Assembly (NCBI GenBank): GCA_024405255.1
Contig: JAKSOY010000140.1
Location: 1-11,371, forward strand
Direction: 5' to 3'
Length of the DNA stretch: 11,371 nt
DNA from: Kiritimatiellia bacterium
GTDB lineage: Bacteria > Verrucomicrobiota > Kiritimatiellia > RFP12 > UBA1067
A program made the position numbers and the translations under genes. The notes beneath the pieces were generated by a model that did no database searches, was not told the DNA's origin, and saw nothing but the letters and a program-made list of their open reading frames with translations. Positions 1 to 5,464 of this stretch are shown piece after piece (positions within the stretch are counted from its first letter, which is position 1; each line of letters starts with the position of its first letter).

Positions 1-5
1 AATGC

Positions 6-49
6 AGGTTAGTCGAGCGCGGGGCGTCAGCCACACACTCGACTAACCT
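6..49. repeat. 12-bp inverted repeat (hairpin)
   Basis: The arms at 6-17 and 38-49 are perfect reverse complements (AGGTTAGTCGAG and CTCGACTAACCT), separated by 20 nt. The plus strand after the stem reads TATTACTTTTCG, which is only moderately T-rich. It may be a terminator for a gene left of the window or a structured element upstream of the 163-1899 gene. The stem is certain; its role is inference. Confidence 0.6.
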
Positions 50-74
50 ATTACTTTTCGCTCACGTTTTTATG

Positions 75-103
75 TTGCGCATTCTTTGAGATTTTACTAC
101 AAT
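75..103 (+). promoter_or_regulatory. Candidate sigma-70-type promoter of the 163-1899 gene
   Basis: TTGCGC at 75-80 and TACAAT at 98-103 are separated by exactly 17 nt, in an AT-rich pocket that contrasts with the GC-rich coding DNA. Transcription would begin near 110, giving a leader of about 50 nt that contains the Shine-Dalgarno AAGGAG at 151-156, 6 nt before the ATG. Identified by eye only. Confidence 0.5.
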
Positions 104-162
104 CATCGCCGTCGAGTCAGGATCTGCCCACTTCACCGCCGCCACCCCTCAAGGAGATTTTC

Positions 163-1899
163 ATGAAACCTGTTTCCAACGTTCTTAACAACGCCACGGC
201 GAAGATCGCCGCGAGTTTTGTACTTTCGTGCTGGACCGCGTCAGTTCTACGGGCGAGTGATGTGGAGACGCGTCTCATTGATGCGCCGACATCAGTGTAC
301 GAGCGCGTGGCCGGAATCGAGATGCCCGAGGGGTGTCCCTTCGAGAAGTCTCGCGTATTTGCCGGCGTGGGTTTTACCAAGCGACACGCCGAATACACGG
401 GAGCCGACACCTGGTATCCTTCGTGGGCGAAGGACGGAAAACTCTATTCACCGTGGACGGACGGAACCGTCAACGGGGTCAGGTGCAGCTCGGCCGGAGA
501 TCACGCAGCCACGGGACACGCGACGATTCTCGGAGACGATCCTCTTCATTTGCGTGTCGTCCAGGAGGGAACGTTCAAGAGTTCGCCCCGCCCCTACGCG
601 TCGCGCTACCCTTGCGGCGGCCTCGTGGTCGACGGCGTGTGGTATTATGGCACGTACTGCCTTCACCCCCGGGGTACCGTCGAAAGGGACGGCATCAACT
701 ACGACTGGCCGTGGCTGGGTCCGTTTGTGGGCTTTCGCTGGTCGACGGACTTCGGCAAAAGCTGGCACGAGACGCCATGTACGCCGGCGGATCCGCTCTT
801 TGGTGAACAGGCGCTCCAAGGCGAGAGCGTGCGTCTGGCCGTGCCGCACTTCGTCGACTTCGGGTGCGAGATGCAGCACTCGCCGGACGGAAAGGCCTAC
901 CTCGTCGTGCAGGGGTCGAGCGACGGCGTCAATCGCCGCTACGGCTACAACAGCTGGATCACGTCGGACCAGGCCTTCCTCATCCGCGTCAAGCCCTCCA
1001 TCGAAAACATGAACAAGGCGTCCGAATACGAATTCTTCGCCGGACACGACACCTCCGGCAAGCCCCTTTGGACGCGGGACATGAAGCAGATGAAGCCGCT
1101 CCTCGAATGGCGCGACCACATGGGACGCGTGTCGATGACGTACAATCCGGCTCTTCGCAAGTACTTCATGTGCGTGACGGACGGACGCACGACCGCCGCG
1201 AATTTCACGACCTACCTTTTGGAAGCGGACGAGATGACAGGGCCCTGGAAACTGGCGGCCTATCTTCCCGATTTTGGTCCGCAGGGCTATTTCGTGAACA
1301 TTCCCTCGAAGTTCATCTCGTCGGATGGTACAACGATGTGGCTTTGCTATTCGGCGAATTACAGAAAGGACTATCGCCAGATCAAACGGACCTTCCCCAC
1401 CCATAGCGGCTATGCGATGTGCCTGAGGGAATTCAAGCTCCTGAAGGCGGATGAAGCGGCAGGTTTGTTGTCGCAGGCGACGGCGCGCAACCTCGCCAAC
1501 GAAGCGCAGGTGACGGCGAGCTCGGTGTTCAATGGCTATTCAGTGGAAGGTCTCCGCGACGGTGTGGTGGGCGGCTATCCGGGTGACATTACCACCGAGT
1601 GGGCCTCGAAGTACGAGAGCACAACGGCGATGGTGCGGCTCGACTGGGATTCGCCGCGCACGGTCGCACGCATTCAGCTCTTCGACCGTCCGACCGAACT
1701 CGCCCAGATGACAGGCGGCTTGCTCGTTTTCAGCGACGGTACGACGATTCGCGTGGGGGCGCTCCCGGACGATGCGCGCAAAGGCCTGGAAATCCGCTTC
1801 CCGCCCAAGCGCGTAAAGTGGCTTTTGCTGGCCATCGACGCCGTAAAGCCAGGCACAACCAATGTGGGCATCAGCGAAATGGCCGTTTTCGCACGCTAA
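163..1899 (+). CDS. Secreted propeller-like protein with C-terminal discoidin-like domain
   Basis: This is a 578-residue exported protein. The start is fixed by AAGGAG 6 nt upstream of the ATG. Residues 1 to about 32 have a basic and polar start followed by a hydrophobic stretch (IAASFVLSCWTASVLRA), consistent with a signal peptide. Residues about 60-425 are rich in aromatics and in short W/Y/G strands, such as TWYPSWAKDGKLYSPWTDG near the start and GFRWSTDFGKSWHETP further on. That pattern is typical of beta-propeller glycan-active proteins of the DUF4185 or BNR/sialidase-like kind; I cannot name a family firmly. Residues about 443-578 (from NLANEAQVTASS to the C-terminus) resemble an F5/8 type C (discoidin)-like carbohydrate-binding fold with an IQLFDRP strand and a final NVGISEMAVF strand. 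The likely role is binding or hydrolysing a polysaccharide outside the cytoplasm. It is the only plus-strand gene and appears monocistronic. Catalytic residues cannot be assigned. Confidence 0.75.
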   Translation: MKPVSNVLNNATAKIAASFVLSCWTASVLRASDVETRLIDAPTSVYERVAGIEMPEGCPFEKSRVFAGVGFTKRHAEYTGADTWYPSWAKDGKLYSPWTDGTVNGVRCSSAGDHAATGHATILGDDPLHLRVVQEGTFKSSPRPYASRYPCGGLVVDGVWYYGTYCLHPRGTVERDGINYDWPWLGPFVGFRWSTDFGKSWHETPCTPADPLFGEQALQGESVRLAVPHFVDFGCEMQHSPDGKAYLVVQGSSDGVNRRYGYNSWITSDQAFLIRVKPSIENMNKASEYEFFAGHDTSGKPLWTRDMKQMKPLLEWRDHMGRVSMTYNPALRKYFMCVTDGRTTAANFTTYLLEADEMTGPWKLAAYLPDFGPQGYFVNIPSKFISSDGTTMWLCYSANYRKDYRQIKRTFPTHSGYAMCLREFKLLKADEAAGLLSQATARNLANEAQVTASSVFNGYSVEGLRDGVVGGYPGDITTEWASKYESTTAMVRLDWDSPRTVARIQLFDRPTELAQMTGGLLVFSDGTTIRVGALPDDARKGLEIRFPPKRVKWLLLAIDAVKPGTTNVGISEMAVFAR

Positions 1900-1931
1900 A
1901 CAGGGGAGTTCCGCTTTATTTGTACACATTA

Positions 1932-1985
1932 AAGTTTCGCGAAGTCATTTCGTAGCGGTAGCGGAGAAATGACTTCGCGAAACTT
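1932..1985. terminator. Perfect 20-bp inverted repeat between convergent genes
   Basis: The arm at 1932-1951 is the exact reverse complement of 1966-1985, with a 14-nt loop (GTAGCGGTAGCGGA). Each arm contains the smaller palindrome TTCGCGAA. The element lies 32 nt after the plus-strand stop and 4 nt after the rubredoxin stop, so it suits a bidirectional terminator. No strong T-run follows on either strand; the minus strand exits into TTAATG only. The stem is longer and more perfect than a normal intrinsic terminator, so a dispersed repeat element is an alternative. Confidence 0.6.
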
Positions 1986-1989
1986 CGGA

Positions 1990-2124
1990 TTAGGCCGGCT
2001 CGAAATCTTCCTTGCCAACACCACAGACGGGACAACGCCAATCGTCCGGCAAATCTTCGAACGCCACGTTGTCATGTTCGGCGGGATCATACACCCAACC
2101 GCAGATCTTGCACACGTATTTCAT
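1990..2124 (-). CDS. Rubredoxin, short type (44 residues)
   Basis: Rubredoxin is a small cytoplasmic electron carrier with one iron bound by four cysteines. The protein has two CxxC knuckles, VCKICGW (C5, C8) and RCPVCGV (C31, C34), plus the family signature [17 protein letters not shown]. The start is the ATG at 2124, because AGGAGG lies 6 nt upstream; the open frame extends further upstream, but that part overlaps the preceding gene and has no rubredoxin character. At 44 residues it lacks the loop of the usual 52-54-residue proteins. The DPAEHDN segment running straight into FEDLPDDW closely recalls the 45-residue rubredoxin of Desulfovibrio desulfuricans (from memory). It follows the QueD-like gene by 26 nt in the same direction, so the two are probably cotranscribed. 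Rubredoxins point to an anaerobic lifestyle, often in oxygen or superoxide detoxification. Confidence 0.95.
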   Translation of the reverse strand: MKYVCKICGWVYDPAEHDNVAFEDLPDDWRCPVCGVGKEDFEPA

Positions 2125-2130
2125 ATTATA

Positions 2131-2136
2131 CCTCCT
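2131..2136 (-). promoter_or_regulatory. Shine-Dalgarno fixing the rubredoxin start
   Basis: CCTCCT on the plus strand gives AGGAGG on the minus strand, 6 nt before the ATG at 2124. It falls in the short gap between the QueD-like stop (2151) and the rubredoxin start. It rules out the longer in-frame reading that begins at 2403. Confidence 0.9.
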
Positions 2137-2150
2137 GTTCGTTTGGTTTG

Positions 2151-2756
2151 TCACTCGCCTTCCAGACGACGATAGCCGCACTTCGGACAGCCCCCGCCCT
2201 TCAGCGCAATACCGCACCACGGGCACCGATCCATCGTCATTTGGGACGGGAATTCGGCCGTCGCCGCATTGTCTCCGCTCGTGAAGGTGATCTTCACGAT
2301 GTTGAGCTTGTCCTTCAGGAGCTCGTACACCATCTTGATGAACCCCTCGACGGTCATGGTCTCCTTCGTGACCACAAGCCGGCACTCGGGATACGCGGTA
2401 CAAAGCTCCGTCTTGAACGCAAGCCCCTTCATCGTGTTCGTGGGCGTGCCCTCGCGGATGCCCTGCTTCGAATAGACGCCAAGAACCGCGTCGAGAAGCG
2501 GGTCGTCTTCACGCAAGATCAACGCGTGGTCGAAATTCTTGAGAATGTCCCAAGCGGTCTTCTTGATCTCGTTGCACGGAAAGACCATGTTGACCCCTGG
2601 ATTGACCGTGTCCTCGACCTCCAGCGTCAGTCCGCCAGTATGCCCATGCAGATACTGCGCCTCGCCCTTGAATCCGTAGAACCGGTGTGCGTACTGGATA
2701 TTCAGATGCGAGATCGAGCGGATCGTCTTGCAGCAGCATTTCGTATTCTTGTTCAT
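2151..2756 (-). CDS. QueD/PTPS-like protein with C-terminal zinc ribbon
   Basis: This 201-residue protein belongs to the 6-pyruvoyl-tetrahydropterin synthase/6-carboxy-tetrahydropterin synthase family, zinc enzymes acting on dihydroneopterin triphosphate. The zinc ligands are visible as H24 (YAHRF), H37 and H39 (LHGH). The D-H pair of the catalytic relay is present (NFDHALIL, D76-H77), as is the substrate-binding Glu (TVEGF, E137). The usual catalytic Cys four residues before the LHGH histidine (C27 in E. coli QueD) is replaced: the local sequence is GEAQYLHGH, with Ala33 there and Glu32 beside it. Residues 178-193 add a CPWC-x8-CPKC zinc ribbon not found in ordinary QueD (about 120 residues). 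An N-terminal Cys run (C7-C9) is also unusual. The ATG at 2756 is chosen because AGAGGT lies 5 nt upstream; 50 further in-frame upstream codons show no family similarity. It leads an operon with rubredoxin. The family is certain, the reaction is not. Confidence 0.82.
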   Translation of the reverse strand: MNKNTKCCCKTIRSISHLNIQYAHRFYGFKGEAQYLHGHTGGLTLEVEDTVNPGVNMVFPCNEIKKTAWDILKNFDHALILREDDPLLDAVLGVYSKQGIREGTPTNTMKGLAFKTELCTAYPECRLVVTKETMTVEGFIKMVYELLKDKLNIVKITFTSGDNAATAEFPSQMTMDRCPWCGIALKGGGCPKCGYRRLEGE

Positions 2757-2761
2757 CGTGC

Positions 2762-2767
2762 ACCTCT
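2762..2767 (-). promoter_or_regulatory. Shine-Dalgarno fixing the QueD-like start
   Basis: The minus strand reads AGAGGT, with 5 nt to the ATG at 2756. This supports the 201-residue product over the 251-residue reading from 2906, whose extra N-terminus overlaps the likely promoter. Confidence 0.75.
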
Positions 2768-2897
2768 TGTTTCTTTCATTTCGTCTTAAGGATTCCAGGT
2801 CAGTCCAGCCACACGGCCAAATCCGCCTTTTCTCCCGACGGCGCATAGTATGAACTTTTTTCTTTCCGTTGTCTGTTGGAATAACAACGAAATGCAA

Positions 2898-2932
2898 ATT
2901 ATACAATCCTTAGACTTGCCTATAACTTGCCT
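2898..2932 (-). promoter_or_regulatory. Candidate promoter and direct-repeat operator of the QueD-like/rubredoxin operon
   Basis: A consensus TATAAT is present on the minus strand at 2898-2903, in an AT-rich spacer. The -35 position with 17-nt spacing (2921-2926) reads GTTATA, a poor match. Overlapping it are two exact copies of ACTTGCCT (plus strand, 2914-2921 and 2925-2932), 11 bp apart, so they lie on the same face of the helix. A weak -35 with same-face direct repeats suggests activator control, but this is inference. Apart from this, 2757-2980 shows no gene. Confidence 0.4.
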
Positions 2933-2984
2933 CAAAGTTATCCTCATTTACATTCCCGTGCGCAGCGCGGGCGGGGGGGCTAAA

Positions 2985-3026
2985 ACGCGTCTGAGTTTTC
3001 CACACCTGTGAAATCCTCAGACGCGT
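2985..3026 (-). terminator. Nested inverted-repeat terminator of the AAA_14/DUF4143 gene
   Basis: The arms ACGCGTCTGAG (2985-2995) and CTCAGACGCGT (3016-3026) are perfect reverse complements. The 20-nt loop contains a second small stem (CACA and TGTG around CC, flanked by TTT and AAA). On the minus strand the stem runs out into TTTTAG, as expected for an intrinsic terminator. It begins 33 nt after the ATPase stop at 3060. Confidence 0.65.
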
Positions 3027-3030
3027 CCAT

Positions 3031-3043
3031 GGGGACTGTCCCC
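3031..3043. repeat. GGGGAC-T-GTCCCC palindrome
   Basis: A 6-bp perfect inverted repeat around a single T lies between the ATPase stop and the nested terminator. Short motifs of this kind are dispersed in many copies in some planctomycete and related genomes, in places linked to REP-type elements; that comparison is from memory. With only one copy here, its repeat status cannot be tested. Confidence 0.4.
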
Positions 3044-3059
3044 AAAGAAATCATCGTAT

Positions 3060-4205
3060 TTACAGTTCCCGCCAGGACCTCAACTCAAAACCGCTCCGCA
3101 ACTGACTTTTCTCGCCCCCGTAAATGACCGTCCGCGAAACGTCCAACCCAAACTGTGCGAACAGCCGATCCATCGTATTCGTCCAATCCGAACTGAACGT
3201 CGCCCCGCTTTTGATTTCATAAAGCCCCACTCGCCCGGCATTGTCGACAACGAGGTCGATCTCATTTCGATTTGAATCACGGTAGTAGTTGATGTTCCAA
3301 TGCCCAGCGGCATTGGCACGTCGTTTCAGAAATTCATCCACGACCATCGTCTCAAAGAGGGCTCCACGAAGCGGATGAGCCGTCAGCTGTCCAGGTTCGG
3401 AAATGCCAATCAGGTTACAGGCGAGCCCCACGTCGTTGAAATAGAGTTTCGGCGCCTTCACAAGACGCTTGTTGAGATTCGCATGCCAAGGCTCGAGCAA
3501 GGTCACGACATAACTCGCTTCAAGCAACGAAAGCCACTCCGTAGCCACTTTGGGAGAAATCCCCGCGTCTGCGGCAAGAGATGAAACATTCAGCACCTGC
3601 CCCGTTCGCCCCGCCGCCAGTCGGAGAAAGATCGAGAACGTGCGCAGGTTCCGAAGATTCTCAAGATCCCGCACATCGCGCTCAAGATAGGTGGTTACGT
3701 AAAACGAAAGTTCATCCGCCGGATTGACGGAGGTCACATGCAGCTTCGGATAGAATCCGCGCCACATCACCTCCTCCACCGTCCGCTTCTTCAGTTTCGC
3801 CCCCAACTCGGCCATCGAAAGCGGCAACAGCGTACAAATCGCCGTTCGCCCCGCCAAGCTCTGCGCAACAGCCTTCATCATGGAAAAATTCTGTGACCCT
3901 GTCAAGATGAAACGCCCAAAACGCGAATCCTGATCAACAGACACTTGAATCTGCGACAGGAGTTGCGGTACACGTTGAATCTCATCAATGACGACCGAGG
4001 ATTTTTCAAACTGCCGCAAAAACGCAATGGGATCCGTCGTAGCAAATTCGCGGTCAGACAGCGATTCGAGATTGACGTACGCATGACGCGGAAATTCCAT
4101 CCGCGTCAACGTTGTCTTACCGCTTTGCCGCGGCCCGACCACCGTCACAACAGGGTAGTTCCGCGCGAACTCAGCCAGCTTGGCTCTTATCTCTCGTAAA
4201 ATCAT
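3060..4205 (-). CDS. AAA_14/DUF4143 family ATPase
   Basis: This is a 381-residue ATP-binding protein of the widespread AAA_14-DUF4143 group, whose cellular role is poorly known. Walker A is GPRQSGKTT (residues 24-32), Walker B is VVIDEIQ (71-77), and the sensor-1 region is FILTGSQN (99-106). The middle holds the helical segment typical of the family (YLERDVRDL onward). The DUF4143 part ends with a PD-(D/E)XK-like pattern, NEIDLVV followed about 10 residues later by YEIKSG, which suggests a nuclease-like fold. The ATG at 4205 is preferred over the GTG at 4229, because the predicted -10 box lies between the two; the GTG would be inside the promoter. No Shine-Dalgarno precedes the ATG, consistent with a leaderless mRNA. 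The length is normal for the family and no damage is visible. It is transcribed alone, between a terminator and a large palindrome. Confidence 0.9.
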   Translation of the reverse strand: MILREIRAKLAEFARNYPVVTVVGPRQSGKTTLTRMEFPRHAYVNLESLSDREFATTDPIAFLRQFEKSSVVIDEIQRVPQLLSQIQVSVDQDSRFGRFILTGSQNFSMMKAVAQSLAGRTAICTLLPLSMAELGAKLKKRTVEEVMWRGFYPKLHVTSVNPADELSFYVTTYLERDVRDLENLRNLRTFSIFLRLAAGRTGQVLNVSSLAADAGISPKVATEWLSLLEASYVVTLLEPWHANLNKRLVKAPKLYFNDVGLACNLIGISEPGQLTAHPLRGALFETMVVDEFLKRRANAAGHWNINYYRDSNRNEIDLVVDNAGRVGLYEIKSGATFSSDWTNTMDRLFAQFGLDVSRTVIYGGEKSQLRSGFELRSWREL

Positions 4206-4212
4206 GCCGAGG

Positions 4213-4241
4213 ATTATACCATGTCCCACGCCAACAGTCTA
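4213..4241 (-). promoter_or_regulatory. Extended -10 promoter giving a leaderless transcript
   Basis: On the minus strand TATAAT lies at 4213-4218, preceded by TGG (an extended -10, TGnTATAAT). TAGACT at 4236-4241 serves as the -35 with 17-nt spacing. The expected start site, about 7 nt after the -10, coincides with the ATG at 4205, leaving no room for a ribosome binding site. The -35 hexamer is the end of the adjacent palindrome arm, so a protein bound there should block transcription. Confidence 0.65.
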
Positions 4242-4278
4242 TGCAAATTTTACTTACTAAGTCAAATTTGCATAGACT
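4236..4278. repeat. 43-bp near-perfect palindrome overlapping the ATPase promoter
   Basis: The 21-nt arms 4236-4256 and 4258-4278 pair around the central C at 4257 with one mismatch (T4251 against C4263). The outer 15 bp (AGTCTATGCAAATTT and its complement) are perfect. There is almost no loop, so it looks like a dimeric-protein operator or an element able to extrude as a cruciform, rather than a terminator. It contains the -35 box of the AAA_14 gene. It may be an autoregulatory operator or a target recognised by the ATPase itself. Confidence 0.8.
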
Positions 4279-4411
4279 CTAAAGCCTTCAACATCCACAG
4301 ATCAAAGTATCGCGACAGATCTGGGCGGTACGAATTCAGGGATCAGCTTCCTATCCCTTAACCATGTACTCAACCCAACCTCCGCAATGCTTTGATCGTA
4401 ATTCCACTGGG

Positions 4412-4870
4412 TCACAAAGCCAGCAACGTCCCAATCGCAAAGCCAAGTGACCCCCAAAATTCCGGATCGCCTAAATCTAGCAGGGCATCCGATTCTTCTG
4501 TCCAACTTTTTACCGGTTTTCCGTCTTTATCAAAAATGAATCCCATGTCTGTATGACCATCTTCATGTAATATTCCATCCCACCAGAACCTCAAAATCAA
4601 CTTATGCTCGGATAGATTATCCCCATCCCCATACACAACTCTGCCACCATCTATCGTCTGCACACTGAAATGTTTGACTTCAACTTTCTTGACAGTAACC
4701 GTTCCATGTTTAGCTTCAATACATTCTACTATGGAAGGCCTTGTGCTAGGCCACGCTGAAACCTCGTGCGTCCATTCGCGAATTTTATCCTGTTCATACA
4801 CATCCAATGACTTCGTCTTTCGTGTACACGACGATGAGAATGCGCCACAGCGTGCGCATTCGCATTCCAT
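4412..4870 (-). CDS. Hypothetical protein, AT-richer than its neighbours
   Basis: I do not recognise this 152-residue protein. It starts with a short Cys-rich segment (MECECARCGAFSSSC) that could bind a metal. A mixed, acidic central part follows (KHFSVQTIDGG, LILRFWWDGILHEDGHTD, FDKDGKPVKSW), and the end is short and hydrophobic (GSLGFAIGTLLAL). An in-frame TGA lies shortly upstream, so the ATG at 4870 is the first usable start, but there is no clear Shine-Dalgarno. Base composition is visibly lower in GC than the flanking genes, which suggests recent transfer. An 8-bp inverted repeat (4838-4845 with 4854-4861) lies in the first codons. A second frame from 4505 down to 4302 also reads like protein (WNYDQSIAEVGLSTW), so the C-terminus may be cut off by a frameshift. 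It lies between an ATPase and a toxin-antitoxin pair. Confidence 0.55.
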   Translation of the reverse strand: MECECARCGAFSSSCTRKTKSLDVYEQDKIREWTHEVSAWPSTRPSIVECIEAKHGTVTVKKVEVKHFSVQTIDGGRVVYGDGDNLSEHKLILRFWWDGILHEDGHTDMGFIFDKDGKPVKSWTEESDALLDLGDPEFWGSLGFAIGTLLAL

Positions 4871-4910
4871 GTTAGACTCATTTCTGAAAGTTCCTAAGTT
4901 TCACTAGAGC

Positions 4911-5005
4911 CAACATAGCGCGAACGCTAAGTTGTTTTGACTGTTCGGCCTCACCCGAGGCCGTAGGTCACGCCGATCTCCGCGCACCCGCGCGTGTCGG
5001 CCGAC
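4911..5005. repeat. Cluster of four small hairpins in the spacer after the PIN gene
   Basis: Within 95 bp there are four stems. The first pairs 4911-4920 with 4925-4934 (10 bp, one mismatch, loop CGAA). The second pairs 4946-4952 with 4957-4963 (CGGCCTC/GAGGCCG, loop ACCC). The third pairs 4981-4985 with 4990-4994 (CGCGC/GCGCG, loop also ACCC). The fourth is the palindrome GTCGGCCGAC at 4996-5005. No T-run follows any stem, so these are not standard terminators. They may be REP-like or the remains of a mobile element. The rest of 4871-5038 shows no gene. Confidence 0.45.
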
Positions 5006-5038
5006 CCGCCCGATTTACATCGTGCGGTATGTCAAAGA

Positions 5039-5464
5039 TCAGTTGTTCGGATGCACCGGATTGTAGATCGTCAATTCCGGATACAACGAACGGAAATCGT
5101 CTTCATTGCGGGTGATGAGCCCGCCTTTCGACAGAGCATAGGCCCCGATCATGACATCGGCAATCGGCCGCTTCGCAACCTCGCCCCTGCGCTTACGCTG
5201 AATATGGTTGTACCAAGCACGATGCGCCGCGAGAACGGAACTTCTGTCACTACCAAAATCAACAGCGACTCCCAGTCCTTCCAGAAACGCCAACTGCTCA
5301 CCAACATCAGCATTGAATGCCGGTGCCAATTCCACAAAAGTAATGGGGGCAATAACAAGCCCTTCCCCACATTTGGCATCAAGTGCATCCGCCGAGATCT
5401 CTGCCAAACCAGGAACACGATCAAGAATATCAATGATGACACAAGTGTCAACGACCCACATCAC
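5039..5464 (-). CDS. PIN-domain ribonuclease toxin (VapC family)
   Basis: This is a 141-residue PIN-domain protein, the toxin half of a type II toxin-antitoxin pair; family members cleave specific RNAs using metal ions held by an acidic cluster. The expected residues are present: D6 in VVDTCVIID, E45 in TFVELAP, D103 in PIADVMIGAYAL and the acidic end TRNEDDF (D123). Length is normal for VapC. The reading frame can start at a GTG at 5464 or at the ATG at 5461. Both follow a purine-rich GAGGGGGA element, and the ATG shares its A with the antitoxin TGA stop. This coupling indicates translation together with the upstream antitoxin. All catalytic residues are intact, so it is probably active. Confidence 0.9.
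   Translation of the reverse strand: MMWVVDTCVIIDILDRVPGLAEISADALDAKCGEGLVIAPITFVELAPAFNADVGEQLAFLEGLGVAVDFGSDRSSVLAAHRAWYNHIQRKRRGEVAKRPIADVMIGAYALSKGGLITRNEDDFRSLYPELTIYNPVHPNN

Noticed and set aside
448..1404. Minus-strand open frame of 318 codons opposite the secreted propeller protein.
   Set aside because: It has no recognisable domain and a biased composition; the plus-strand frame has a promoter, Shine-Dalgarno, signal peptide and discoidin-like domain.
2757..2906. N-terminal extension of the QueD-like protein to 251 residues.
   Set aside because: The extra 50 residues show no similarity to the family, and a good Shine-Dalgarno precedes the ATG at 2756.
4740..4934. Possible integron attC site: GTTAGAC core-like sequence at 4871-4877 and a nearby hairpin (4911-4934) beside a small orphan gene.
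   Set aside because: The matching second core site is not found at the right distance, the core lies directly against the gene's start codon, and no integrase or cassette array is visible.
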